From NCBI GenBank assembly GCA_902729315.2, contig LR746272.1:9914327-9978326 (forward strand): DNA of 64,000 nucleotides, in the 5' to 3' direction. Origin of the DNA: Spirodela intermedia (taxonomy: Eukaryota > Streptophyta > Magnoliopsida > Alismatales > Araceae). How positions within the stretch are numbered: position 1 is the stretch's first letter; every line of letters starts with the position of its first letter. The position numbers and the translations under genes were made by a program. The notes beneath the pieces are model-generated. The model was given only the letters and a program-made list of their open reading frames with translations, searched no databases and was not told the origin of the DNA. Positions 10,416-22,723 of the stretch are shown here, in pieces.

Positions 10416-11659
10416 GTGCGGTCTTCGCGGGGGACGGATAAGGGAGACGGCTGGTTTAGCGTGTGCGGCGCACAGCCTGGCGCGGGACCGTGGGACGGAA
10501 TGGACCAGAGGCTGCCGTTTGGCTGGCACGGGTTCTCAGGGGACGGATGAGAAGCTCTGGCTTGGTCGTCCGGGTGAGTGGAATCGGGGGTGTTGAATGA
10601 TCTTCGAAACTGGCGGCGAGGCAGGCGGTTGTTCAATGTCCGATGATCCACGGGAACGCCGGCATGGGCCTTTGGATTGAAACACTCTAGTTATCATCAC
10701 CTAAGGATGCCACCTGGCCCTCATAAGTACACAGCGACTTCTGACGGAGAAAACGAAGCGGGGATGTGGGACCCACGCGATTATGGTCCCTTCCTTATGG
10801 GTTTTAATAGCATCCGTGACAAAAGGGAAGCCAGTGGTAGTGAAGGTCAACTGAGGGAGGGGCAGAATCACGTTGAATGGAAACGTTCCAAACATGCTGG
10901 AAACGACGAGCATCAAGATTCTCCGGCCTTGGTAAATTTTCGGTTAGGGATCTGGTCTGCGAATGACTTCACAAGGTGGAGTATCTACGTATGGGGACGT
11001 GAGACACTGTGCCCACCCTCTTTTGCCAACACTCCCTGCCTCTCCGCTTAGTTATCGCTCTCACTTGCATAGTCGGTGGTCCGTCCCCGCGCCCCCCCGC
11101 CTCGCGGTTTCTCTAGTATCCATGTCTCTCCTTCTGCCTCACCGGTTCCACATTTCCGCCACTCTCGAATGTGCGCTCAAACATCCGAGGCAATTGTGGA
11201 CCAGGCAATAATCCCTAATCCAAGGGTGGACTATTTCAGATAGTGAGGGTTACTGCATGGGGTGCGGGGGAGTTAGGGTGTGAAGAAATCGTATACATCA
11301 ACGTCAGATACAGATTCGGAGCCGGCCGACAGACTTTAAGACCGAACTGGAGGCTACTAGGTTCTTGGAGGGAGGGAGGGACGGACGATGAATTGAATGC
11401 TGTTCCAACCCGGCAGTCCGAGGTCAAACAACTGCGTACAAGGCCGTCCCTCAGAGCAACCAATAAATACCCGCCGGATCAGCTACGACGGCAGCGAAAG
11501 CACAACCTCCCATTCATCCCCCCAACCCTAGGCTCCCAAACCTTTGCCGACTAATCGCCGCCTTAAGTCCATTCCCTCAGTATCGTCGCACGCCCGGATG
11601 TGACACCCACGCGTTATACCATCTGTCCGTCCTACAAGTCACTCGGGGAAACCGTGCTC

Positions 11660-11666
11660 TATAAGA
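11660..11666 (+). promoter_or_regulatory. TATA box of g4 (class B2)
   Basis: TATAAGA lies 159 bp before the ATG, with no intervening ATG. The 5' UTR from about 11672 onward is shared with class B1, but the upstream DNA is different. Confidence 0.75.
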
Positions 11667-11818
11667 ACCCACCCCGCTCTCCCCGAACCCTCCAGGCACT
11701 TATCAACCGGTATCTCCTCCTCATCCCCAGCAGACGGGTCGTCACCTTCTCCTTCAGACACCGGTTGCTCCACCGATCCGCCCCGCTCGTAACCCCACCG
11801 CAGAACCACGTTCCACCA

Positions 11819-12271
11819 ATGGCGCAGCAGACCATCGAGGCCCACCGCCCCGGCGCGGAGATCTACACGGGCGACGACCTCTGCCGCCAGAAGGCCATCG
11901 ACCTCCTCGAGGAACTCAACCTCCCCAGGGGCCTCCTCCCCATCGAGAACGTCGAGGAGATCGGCATCAACCGTCAGACCGGCTTCGTGTGGCTCCGCCA
12001 GAAGAAGGCCCTCAACTACACCTTCCGCAAGGCCGGCCGCCTCGTCTCCTACGGCGCCGAGGTCACGGGCTTCGTGGAGGACCGCCGCATGCGGCGGGTG
12101 ACGGGGGTGAAGTCCAGGGAGATGCTCGTCTGGATCCCGCTGGGAGAGTTCTTTGTGAACCCCAAGGACTCCACCAAGATCACCTTCAGGACGCCCGCGG
12201 GACTCTCGAAGACCTACCCGGCCTCGGCCTTCGAGCTCGAGGAGCAGGGAAACCAGAGATTAACTGCGTAG
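11819..12271 (+). CDS. DUF538 family protein, SVB/SVBL-like (g4)
   Basis: Fourth member and the last of the 15.2-kb unit. The product is identical to g1 (Ser118, end LTA), but Ile42 is ATC and the 5' UTR has gaacc, the g3-type marker. Its mirror copy g8 has ATT and ggtcc at these sites although their surroundings are otherwise the same, so one of the two has received a converted tract spanning at least 11804-11944. The frame is open 73 codons upstream but without an ATG; the chosen start is the first ATG after the TATA box. The 3' flank is T1. Confidence 0.9.
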   Translation: MAQQTIEAHRPGAEIYTGDDLCRQKAIDLLEELNLPRGLLPIENVEEIGINRQTGFVWLRQKKALNYTFRKAGRLVSYGAEVTGFVEDRRMRRVTGVKSREMLVWIPLGEFFVNPKDSTKITFRTPAGLSKTYPASAFELEEQGNQRLTA

Positions 12272-13017
12272 TACGTACCCGGATTCGGTCGCTCTACATC
12301 TTCAAAATTGAATCTGTACCCTGAAGCAACAAGATGGAATTTTCCATCGCGTTAAAGCTCACAATTCTTTTGATTTTCACAAGATCGCTGTGTTCCCAAT
12401 TGTTGAGAATCTTGCCAAACGTTCGGGTGAAAATGTCTCCCTAATTTTTGAGGATCTTTCCGCTGATAATCGCAGAAATTTCTTAGGAATAGAGAAAATG
12501 GTGAGTGAACAAATGGACGAAGACAACTAGAAATGTCGGCTGGAGATATAACCAGAATATGATGTCCTGTCACATTGTGAAGGGGGAGAATTATCGTTTG
12601 ACCCGCGTACGCAAACTAAGCCACCTAAATGCTACGAGCTCGACACAAGCGACCAGACATCAAGTCTCCTGAGCGATTATCGCTTTTGAATACCGTGAAT
12701 CAATGATTTATATTTACAATTGAAGTTCACATCTCTGCCTTGACGACACCTACGCTATACAACTACAACCAACCGACTTTAACCCATTGTTGTCCGCCGA
12801 GCATTGTTGCGTAAAGTGAATGAACTCACTTTATGTGCAGAAGACGGGCATCCAACAAATGTTGACCGTCCGAGATAAAACACAAAAGAACAGAGTGCTA
12901 GAGCACTTGTAATTTAAGTATGGGGCATCCCGTGATTAAGCATTGGCCGTGGGACAACCATTCTCACGTTAGTAATACTCATAGGTTGGTTGGAAGCCTC
13001 TAGATGCGTACTACCGA
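12272..13017. repeat. T1 3'-flank module (four copies)
   Basis: This 746-bp module follows g4; the other copies are 2220-2965 (g1), inverted 24450-25195 (g7) and inverted 29615-30360 (g8). All are almost identical, although the DNA beyond them differs between S2 and S5. The duplication of T1 together with the gene therefore predates the 15.2-kb amplification or was homogenised with it. Confidence 0.9.
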
Positions 13018-16010
13018 TGTTCCGTTTGGTATGGGGAATCAAGTCGTTCGATATAGTGAGCGAACGTCTGGCTGCTCTGTCTGTCTACTTGCGACCTCTG
13101 TCTCTTTCTCTCTCGCATTCACAGTCTTTTACTTTCTCTCGCTCCTTGTCTAGCTCGCTCGCTCACGTGGGGATATCGTCACCACGGAGACGGTGTTGAA
13201 CATCAAGTAACGAACGAACTACGAGAGATGAGATGCATAGAAACGGTCTCACGATGTATCCGTTGCCAGTAACATGATAGTTCCATCGAATGAACTCTAT
13301 TTGTGTTGAATTGTTATAACTTTATTCTGTTATGAAAGTTTTAGTGCACTAAAAAAGTACCTGATTCACTAGGAGCCGGATCTATTGTGTAGCAACTCTT
13401 ACCTCTTAAGTTTGTACCTAGAGTATTTGGAATAACACCTTTCTCTAGTCCTTTGATTTACGCGTTATTTAGAATTTGGAGGCCCGCTACCCACTGAGAT
13501 GGGGAGGGCAACAGACCACACAACGCGTAGACTTATCCAAAAAAAAAAGACTCAACTAATAAAATGCACTCAGATTCTCGAGAAAGAACATGAGCAGACA
13601 AACGGCTTTCCGCACTGAATTATTAACCTACTTTCAAGATCATCCACTGCTTGTTTATTCGACAAACGGCGAGCCTAGATTTCCGCACTGAATACTCTGC
13701 CAACCCTCTGTCCAAGTTGGTTGTTATTCCTGGTCCGATGGCTCATGACGATATCTCTGAGCTCCTATTTAATAAATTAGTTCCTATTAACGCATCCCTT
13801 GCAAGGCAGTGGAGCGTCATAAATAGGTCAGGAAATTGGGGCCACCGCTGAACTTGTCAACTTTCCGTGTAAGCTCTCACTGTACATGACCTTGCCTGAT
13901 CCTTCCACAATCCTCTCCATAAAAATGAATGTCGGCAGCAGCTGCGTACCGAAGGAGATCTTGTTAGGGGATGAGACAAAGTCGAGCACCGATTCACGCT
14001 GGCATTGAGTTCATCCACGGTGTGACTGAACACGCTTCTCGTCACTTGGACCATTTACACCACCCTTTTGGGGTCGTTTTACTTGGTACTCGTTCTTGTG
14101 AAACCCCGTACATGACCTGCTTTTGATAGCAATGGTATCATTCATATTTTGGGAAATGAGAAAAGTGATCCCTTTTATTTCGTAAATGACAAGTCAACAG
14201 GGTGTGGGCAATGAGGGATTTTCTTCTCGAATCTAACACTCTGTATCACATAGTCATCACTGCATCATGTTGAAACATCCATCGATTCTCTACACATCAT
14301 AAAGCTACTGTTCTTGACTACACCTTAATGTTCTCCATATAATTAATCCCCTTTTTTTTTTTTTTACGGGAGTCCCTGGCAACAGAAAGTTGCTCCGGCG
14401 GTTACTTTAATCGAGAAGAGGATAAACGAGCAAGTAACAAATAATTGAGAAGCGCAAGCACCTTGCCCTTTGTAACCCGATTTGGGACACAAACGCTACT
14501 ATTCAACAAGGAACGGGACCGGGACGGAAGCAAAGATTTGAACGCATCTTCCCTAGGAGCGTTAAATCCTTCGCTTGACTCTTTCTTCTAAAGTTGTGTC
14601 CACACTCCACGCTCCTTTTCACGATAATGGAGGACTTGACATATGATGCATGGAGAAGACTTTAAAGTCGGAAAACACGCTGTTCAATGGTTACCTTTGC
14701 CGCATTAGCTTGTAAAGTTTTAAATAGTTTAATGGTTGATTAAAGTATTTCGCAGACAGGGGTTGACCCTTGCTCCCGCGTGCTGTACGGAGGGAGGCCA
14801 AACGTCTAACTTGGCGCCGTCATTATTATGGGCTATTTCCGAAAGCATGCGGGCATTCCGAGCTGATCGTTCATTGGCTAACCGACGAGTACCAGTTATG
14901 ATGATGATCACGCCATGACTAACCGCTAACCTCCTGTGGGCTTGTTTGAGAAGCCAATAGCGAATGCCGACGAACCATTTACGTGAGGAGCACTTTATGC
15001 TTAAGTTCCGAAAGTCAAACCTACGAGTTATCACGATCTTACACTAGGCGCCCGATAAAGAAACAGCTGTATCAACCTGCGGGGAACGCCACAGACAGCT
15101 GAAAAGGGGAATGGATGAGCGGCGGCTGCCCGGGTTCCCCGTAAGCTTAACCAATGGCATTGAATGCTCTCCCAAACCTTCGGCGAACATGGGTCTTGTT
15201 CATGCCCCAACGACCAACCGGCATGCCGACGGAACCCTACCTAGTGGCCATGTCTAGTTAATGTTAGTTTGGACGTCCTCAGTTCTCTCTCTCCCCGCAC
15301 GCTGGCGAGTGGCTCATCGTGGGAGATACCGTACGCTGTCCTTCTTACTACAGAAAACCCAGCAGCTGGGTTCGTCAAGCAGGATGTTCATCTTGATCGC
15401 TTTCGCCTGGGGTGTGCCGAAAACTTGCATAATTTACGTTCATTCAACGCTTCGTTATAAACTTTGCCTTTTCTCCTCGGTGAATTTTAGAACTTAGCCA
15501 GTGTGGGATGTGATGGAACCACGCAGGTTTTTCATAAGATTCAGTTTCTTGCTGGGTCAGTTTGATGATACATTTCTCGAAACAAAGGCTGGGACTCGTC
15601 TCTCCCATTGGAATGAGAGCAAAAAGATGCTTCAATCGCGAGAACACACCACCCCTTAAGCTTGATGAACGTGATGTTCTACCAGGGACTAGTTTAGCTA
15701 TATCATCTTGATATTTGGTAGTCAACTATGCCTCTACTTTATCATCTGGTGTGTGAATCTATGATGAGTGCATGCTAACGAGCTGCTGTGCCGACTTGTG
15801 GGCCTCTCCTCGAATAATGCACCCGGCAGGGGAGGGAAAAGAGAGGCTTCTGATTTGCTGGGCGAATGTACTTATCAAACCTCGTCAGGGATTCCATACA
15901 GTGTACTAGGTCGACGGACTGAGGGGGCGAACCTGGCCGTAGAGGCTGAGAGGTAGCACAGAACGGTGGGAATGAGTGCTAGTGGCGGAAGCGGAATAAG
16001 GATGTGGGCA
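13018..16010. repeat. Module beta, old 3-kb repeat in S5
   Basis: Diverged homologue of module alpha. It starts immediately after the T1 module, a sharp junction at 13017/13018, and fades near 16010 where the A1 upstream DNA begins. The longest ORF shared with alpha (14729-15034 versus 7328-7615) keeps its frame, but many of the base changes alter residues. Confidence 0.75.
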
Positions 16011-16813
16011 AAGAAATAGAGAAAGAGGGAGAGAGAGAAAGGGAGACGGAGATGGACTATAAGCATTGAAACCGCGGGGGGATTGGGGGGGGGAGGAGAC
16101 GGACTTCCGACTATGCGAATGAGAGCGATAACTAAGGGAATAAGCAAGGAGTGTAGAGTGAAAGAGGGTGGGCACAGTGTTTGACATACCCCTATGCAGA
16201 TACTCCACCCAATTCGTTACCTTGTGAAGTCATTCACAGACCAGATGCATAACAGAAAATTTACCAAGTCAGGCCGAACAATCTTGATGCTCATCTTTTC
16301 CGGTACGTATGGAACGTTTCCCTTCAACGTGATTCTGCCCCTTCCTCAGTTGACCTTCACTACCACTGGCGCCTGGATGACCCCTCTTCGAGTTCTGACT
16401 TCTCTTTTGTCACGGATGCTATTAAAACCCATAAGGAAGGGACCATAATTGCGTGGGTCCCACATCTCCGCTTCGTTTCCTCCGTCAGAAGTCGCTGTGT
16501 AATTATGAGGGCCAAGTGGCATCCTTAGGTGATGATAACTAGAGTGCTTCAATCCAAAGGCCCATGCTGGCGTTCCCGTGGATCATCGGACATTGAACAA
16601 CAGCCTGCCTCGCCGCCAGTTTCGAAGATCATTTAACACTCCCGATTCCACTCACCCGGACGACCAAGCCAGAGCTTCTCATCCGTCCCCTGAGAACCCC
16701 TGCAAACCAAACGGCAACCTCTAGTTCATTGCATCCCACGGTCCCGCGTCAGGCTGTGAGGCCCACACGCTGAACCAGCCATCTCCCTTATCCGTCCCCC
16801 GCGAAGACCGCAC

Positions 16814-16820
16814 TATATAA
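16814..16820 (+). promoter_or_regulatory. TATA box of g5 (class A1)
   Basis: TATATAA, identical in context to g1, 170 bp before the ATG. The ACGTCA element is retained at 16859-16864. Confidence 0.8.
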
Positions 16821-16983
16821 GTATCCCTCCCGCTCGCCTCCATCGCACCCATCACTTCACGTCATCAGCCAGCTCTCTTTCCTCCTCATCCCCAGGAGAC
16901 GGGTCGTCACCTTCTCCTTCAGACACCGGTTGCTCCACCGATCCGCCCCGCTCGTAACCCCACCGCAGGTCCACGTTCCACCA

Positions 16984-17436
16984 ATGGCGCAGCAGACCAT
17001 CGAGGCCCACCGCCCCGGCGCGGAGATCTACACGGGCGACGACCTCTGCCGCCAGAAGGCCATCGACCTCCTCGAGGAACTCAACCTCCCCAGGGGCCTC
17101 CTCCCCATCGAGAACGTCGAGGAGATCGGCATCAACCGTCAGACCGGCTTCGTGTGGCTCCGCCAGAAGAAGGCCCTCAACTACACCTTCCGCAAGGCCG
17201 GCCGCCTCGTCTCCTACGGCGCCGAGGTCACGGGCTTCGTGGAGGACCGCCGCATGCGGCGGGTGACGGGGGTGAAGTCCAGGGAGATGCTCGTCTGGAT
17301 CCCGCTGGGAGAGTTCTTTGTGAACCCCAAGGACACCACCAAGATCACCTTCAGGACGCCCGCGGGACTCTCGAAGACCTACCCGGCCTCGGCCTTCGAG
17401 CTCGAGGAGCAGGGAAACCAGAGATTACTCACCTGA
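16984..17436 (+). CDS. DUF538 family protein, SVB/SVBL-like (g5), hybrid at the array flip
   Basis: This gene carries the orientation switch of the array. Its 5' side, with class A1 promoter and ggtcc marker, matches g1. Its 3' side (Ile42 ATC, Thr118, LLT end, T2 flank) matches the minus-strand gene g3. The switch must therefore lie between about 16978 and 17109. It is the only gene junction of this type in the window; all others occur as mirror pairs (g1/g7, g2/g6, g3/g9, g4/g8). The reading frame is intact at 150 residues. Confidence 0.9.
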   Translation: MAQQTIEAHRPGAEIYTGDDLCRQKAIDLLEELNLPRGLLPIENVEEIGINRQTGFVWLRQKKALNYTFRKAGRLVSYGAEVTGFVEDRRMRRVTGVKSREMLVWIPLGEFFVNPKDTTKITFRTPAGLSKTYPASAFELEEQGNQRLLT

Positions 17437-18513
17437 TAGTTGTACAGAATCGACGATACAATTGTTGATTGTCTTTGGTCGACTTACAACGCTCACTAAA
17501 GAACTATGACTTATTCTTTAATGGTACTGTCAATGGAGTTCGGACAATGAAGTCGCCCACTGTTACTGCCATGTCGTTTTTGTCTTCTCTTTTTTCCCGG
17601 GTAAATATAAGGAGAAAAGATTGGCTGAGGGAGAGCGGGGGGAACAGAGATCTGAGGTCGTCTCGGAGGAACCTTCGGAGTTGTGGAATCGAGGCCATCA
17701 GACTGAGGCAGTTAATCATGTAAGTTTGGCGCATTGGGAGTCTCATTGACATAGTGAATCAAGGTGTTCTTCGTCAAACAGTCCAGCTGAAGTGTTAACA
17801 AATGATCCGCGTGGTTGCGTGATTGCTTGCTGCTTAGTAGTGATCAGTCGGCCGGATTAAATAATCGTCACAGATTGACCCGCCTAGTAAAGGGCCATGT
17901 TTAGACGATATCCTTGAACTCTGGCTGTTTATTTTGAATACCGGTTTTCATTATTTATATTGTAAAACGTGACCCGTAATGGATGAAGCGAAGTCGAATG
18001 GAGAAGTCGCACTTTTACAATAAGGTTTCAAGCAATCGGACGAACCCACCAATCAGTTTTAGTCATCACAATCTTACTAGCTGATTTTCTTGCCATGCCG
18101 CATCATTTGGATACGGAAATAAGTTTTCGAAAGTGATGCAGTGGATGTTATATGTTTCCTTTTCTCTCTTTGTGATTCGATCTTCCGTCCAGACCTCTAA
18201 GCTCTCTGTCTGTCTCTCTCTCTCTCTCTCAGGGGACGTGAGAAGTTTGGGGCACTGGGTTCTACGTAGCAAATGGGAAATTATCCTTGCCAATGTGCTT
18301 CTCCTTGTTCTTCTTTACTGCAAGCGTTGGTCTTAGGGAAGCCCGAAGAGGACCGTTCAGGCTTTACAGCATTGAAAATAAAAGCAAAGTCGTAGGGCAC
18401 CTCATCTCCGAGTATGTATGAGTGTTTCTCCTTGTGTGGCAGCCGTTCCTTCTCAGCATCAACTGTTCTTAGGCATATCCTCCGCGCTTCTTCCTGGCAG
18501 ATCCATTCGATGC

Positions 18514-18549
<36 letters not shown>

Positions 18550-21500
18550 GCCCGCAAATCGGTCCGCTCGGTCTCTCTGTCCCTGCATGTGCCAGGTCGC
18601 TGTGTGTGCTCTTCTCGCTCGCTAGCATTGCCCCACGTATTCCTTCGGCTTCCGCCACTGGCACTCATTCCCACCGTCCTGTGCATGTTCTGAGCCTCTA
18701 CGGCAAGGTTCACCCTTCAGCCCGTCAACCTAGTACACTGTATCGAATCCCTGACGAAGTTGGCTGCCTGTTAATCTACCGTAGAAAGCCACCGGCGGCG
18801 GGCGAAACGTACTCACTGAATGCTCTCTTAAATGGGGACAAGTCGCCCAGGACCCAATGAAAGGATGGTACTTCCAATAGCGATGATGATGATGATGATA
18901 GAGTAGAAGCACAACAAACTACCACATATGATGATGATAAACTTTTGGCTCTCACGTAGTTCCCAGCAGAACATCGTCTTCATCAGGAACAAGGGATGTT
19001 GTGTTCGAAGCATCTTTCTCATCTAACTCCAACGGGAGAGACGAGTCGCAGCCTTTGCTTTGAAAAATGTATCATAAGACTCGCCCAATGAAAAAGTAAA
19101 TCTTCTGAAAACGCTTGCGTGGTTCCATCGTATGTGTCACCATGGGTAAGTTCCGGGGTAAATTCTAAAATTTACCGAGGGGAAAAGGCTAAGTTCATGA
19201 TGAAGCGTTGAATTAACATAAAATACATTAGTTTGTGCCACACCTGAGGCGAAAGCGATCAAGATGAGTATCCCTCTTGACGAAATCGCCTGCTGTGTTT
19301 TATGTGGTGTGAAGGAAAGAGGGCGGTATCTCCCACGATGGAGCCAATCGCCATCGAGCGGGGAGAGCGAATTGAGGACGATAAACGAACATGAATGAGG
19401 GCATAAAGTGTTCAAACTAGGTAGGGTTCCGCCGGTATGCCCGTTGGTCATCGGGGCATGAATGAGGGCCATGTTCGCCGGAGGTTTGAGAGAGCGTTCA
19501 GTACCATTGGTTAAGCTTTCGGGGAAACGGGGCGGCTGCCACTCCGGTTGTCTGTGGCGTGCCCCGCACGTTGATGCAGCTGTTTCTCGTGCGTCTAATG
19601 CCAGATCGTGATAACTTGTAGGTTTGACTTGCGGAAAGTAAGCATAAAGTGTTCCTTACATAAATGGTTCGCCGACATTCGGTATTGGTTGCTCTGCCAA
19701 GCCGATAGGAGGTTAGCGGTCAGTCATGCTGTGATCATCATCATAACTGGTGCTCATCGGTTGGCCAATGAACTACCAACTCGGAATGGCCGCATGCTTT
19801 CGGAAATAATCCATAATAATGACGGCGTCAGGTTGAATGTCTGCCCTCCCTCCGCAAAGCAGCAGGGGTCAACTCCTGTCCGTGAACTAATCTAATGAAC
19901 CGTTAAACTATTTAAAACTTTGCAAGGTAAACGCGGTTGAGATAACCGTTGAACAGGGTGTTTTACACTTTCAATGTCTTCTCCAAGCATCCTCTGTCGA
20001 AGTCCATTATCGTGAAAAGCGGCGTCGAGTGTGGACGGAACTTTAGAAGAAAGAGTCAAAGGATCTAATGCTCGCAGGGAAAATGAGTTCACATATTTGG
20101 TTCCGTCCCGGTCCCATTCCTTGTTGAATAATAGCGCTTCCGTGTCCCAAATTGGATTAGGAAATGCAAGGCGCTTGCGCTTCTCAATTATTTATTACTT
20201 GCCGGTTTATTCTCTTCTCAGTTACACTAACCACCCGAGCAAGGAACTGTGGTTAGGAAGTCCCCCAAAAGAGAAGGGAACAATTACACGGAGAACATTA
20301 AGATGTAGTGAAGAACAGCAGCTTTATGATGTGTACAGAGCTGATGGATGTTTCCGCATGATGCTGTGGTGACTCCGTGTGAGACAGGGTGACAGATTCA
20401 ATACTAAAATCCCTCAATTTCCACACCCAGTCAACGGACCATTTACGAAACATGAGGACAACTTTTCCCATTTCCCAAAAAATGAATTCTACCCACCCCT
20501 TCCAATTAAACGCAAATTATAAACAGGGCTCACAAGAATGGGTAGCGAGTAGAACAACCCAAAAAGGGTGGCGTAAACGGTCCACTTGACGAGAAAGGTC
20601 TTCACTCGCACCGTCGATGTCATTGGATGCCAGTGTGGATCGGCTCTTGGCTTCCTCTCATCCCTCAATGTTCACGTTCGGTCCCGCAGCTGATGCCAAT
20701 CTTCATTTTAATGGAAGAAAGGCGGACCCAGTCGGATTGTGGAAGGATGAAACAAGGCCGTGTACAGTGAGAGCGTCCATCGAAACTTGGCAAGCTCACC
20801 GGCCGCCCCCAACTTCCTGGCCTATTTATGGGGCTCCACTGGCTTGGCTGGGTGGCGTTAATCAAGACTAATTTATTTAATAGCGGCCCAAAAAAGTCCT
20901 TGTGAACGACCGGAGCAGGAACAACGGCCAACTTGGGCAATGGTTTGACAGAGTATTCAGTACAAAAACCAAGCCTCGCCGTTGGTTGCATTAAACAAGC
21001 GAAGGATGATCTTGGAAGCTTCTTATTAATCGTCAGGCTGACTTTAAACGAGTCCACTCGTTTTTTCCTCGAGACTCTGAGCGCAGTTTTTTAATTCAGA
21101 CTCGGTTTTAGATAAACCTACGTGTGCTGTGGTCTGTTGCGCTTTCCATTTCAATGAGTTGCAAGACTCCCAGTCCAAGTAACGCGTAGACCAATGGATC
21201 AAAGAAAACCCGTTATTCCAAATATTCTACAGACAAGATTATGAAGTAAGAGTTCTACATACGAGATCAGCTGCCTAGGGAATCCGAATATTTTTAGACG
21301 ACTACAAGTTTCATAACGAAATAAGCGATCTTCCCCACGTAATTATACGAATCCATCACGAATAAAATCCATTTGATTGAACTATCCTGTTATTGGGTCT
21401 GGACACATCATGCCACTGTTTTTATATATCTCATCTCTCGTGGTCCATTGGTTACCAGATTCTCAATACATTCTCCGCAGTTTCGATATCCCTACATGAG

Positions 21501-22270
21501 ACGAAGAGGAAGGGAGAGAGAGAGAGAGAGAGAGAGAGAGTAAAAGAAAGGGAGTGCGAGAGAGAAGGAGAGAGAGAGAGAGAGAGAGAGAGAGTGCTCA
21601 CGTAGACAGATAGAGTAGTTTGACGCTCCCCGATTGTACCAGTCGACTTGACCCCCCATACCGAAGGAAACCTTGTTATTCTCGCCTTTAAAAAAAGAAT
21701 CTCAAATTCTATCGGACGAGCGGATTGTCGATGGTAACGACCAGTGTCGTGAAGAAGAGGTGTGCAGGCTCTAGTTGTGCATGCTGGGATGGCAGGTAGA
21801 TGTGGTGCATCGTCTCATGGAAAGGCGCTGAGGGAGCCGCCAGTATCGCGGGCCCGAAGCACCACCGAATAAGGATCGGAGAAAGAACCAAAGGCTACAA
21901 GGTTGCCAGAAGCAAGAAGGATGCCTTAAATGCTGTGAAACCTGGATGCTTCACAACAGCTGACCTCGCCGCCGGGTTTGACGGAGCATTGAATAGCAAC
22001 CGCTGTCCGTGAGGCGGCGATCAAAACCGCAGCCTGTCGTCCATCCCCCCTAAGTCCAGCAAACTAAGTGGCCAACCTTTCGTTCATTCCCCGGAGGTCA
22101 GGCCCACACACTATAAAAACCCACCCCGCTCTCCCCGAACCCTCCAGGCACTTATCAACCGGTATCTCCTCCTCATCCCCAGCAGACGGGTCGTCACCTT
22201 CTCCTTCAGACACCGGTTGCTCCACCGATCCGCCCCGCTCGTAACCCCACCGCAGGTCCACGTTCCACCA
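17437..22270. repeat. Spacer S3' (inverted S3) between g5 and g6
   Basis: Reverse complement of 4953-9786 with coordinate sum 27223 throughout and no mismatch noticed in the parts compared. It includes inverted module alpha (about 18623-21673), CT tracts at 18206-18230 and 18516-18546, and GA tracts at 21513-21594. No gene is seen. Confidence 0.85.
22112..22119 (+). promoter_or_regulatory. TATA box of g6 (class B1)
   Basis: TATAAAAA, mirror of the g2 promoter, about 152 bp before the ATG with no intervening ATG. Confidence 0.75.
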
Positions 22271-22723
22271 ATGGCGCAGCAGACCATCGAGGCCCACCGC
22301 CCCGGCGCGGAGATCTACACGGGCGACGACCTCTGCCGCCAGAAGGCCATCGACCTCCTCGAGGAACTCAACCTCCCCAGGGGCCTCCTCCCCATCGAGA
22401 ACGTCGAGGAGATCGGCATCAACCGTCAGACCGGCTTCGTGTGGCTCCGCCAGAAGAAGGCCCTCAACTACACCTTCCGCAAGGCCGGCCGCCTCGTCTC
22501 CTACGGCGCCGAGGTCACGGGCTTCGTGGAGGACCGCCGCATGCGGCGGGTGACGGGGGTGAAGTCCAGGGAGATGCTCGTCTGGATCCCGCTGGGAGAG
22601 TTCTTTGTGAACCCCAAGGACACCACCAAGATCACCTTCAGGACGCCCGCGGGACTCTCGAAGACCTACCCGGCCTCGGCCTTCGAGCTCGAGGAGCAGG
22701 GAAACCAGAGATTACTCACCTGA
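22271..22723 (+). CDS. DUF538 family protein, SVB/SVBL-like (g6)
   Basis: Mirror partner of g2, sharing its B1 promoter and Thr118, but ending LLT rather than LLA. The T2 3' flank continues for about 190 bp and then joins S2' at 22910/22911. This copy is the likely unaltered state of the junction and g2 the deleted one, since T2 also follows g3, g5 and g9. It converges on g7. Confidence 0.9.
   Translation: MAQQTIEAHRPGAEIYTGDDLCRQKAIDLLEELNLPRGLLPIENVEEIGINRQTGFVWLRQKKALNYTFRKAGRLVSYGAEVTGFVEDRRMRRVTGVKSREMLVWIPLGEFFVNPKDTTKITFRTPAGLSKTYPASAFELEEQGNQRLLT

Larger units (their letters stand above)
10240..11818. promoter_or_regulatory. Spacer S4, shared divergent promoter region of g3 and g4
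   Basis: 1579 bp separate the two start codons of head-to-head genes. The g3 side carries class A2 and the g4 side class B2, with TATA boxes at 10409-10415 and 11660-11666. The boundary between A-related and B-specific sequence is near 11165. Its reverse complement at 30814-32392 separates g8 and g9. The small ORFs inside have no recognisable homology. Confidence 0.8.
12272..16983. repeat. Spacer S5 between g4 and g5
   Basis: Contains the T1 3'-flank module (12272-13017), module beta (13018 to about 16010), a purine-rich block with a nine-G run near 16070-16100, and the class A1 upstream region of g5. It is mirrored exactly in arrangement at 25649-30360, and its right part recurs at 1-1766. 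No protein-coding gene is recognised. Confidence 0.85.
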
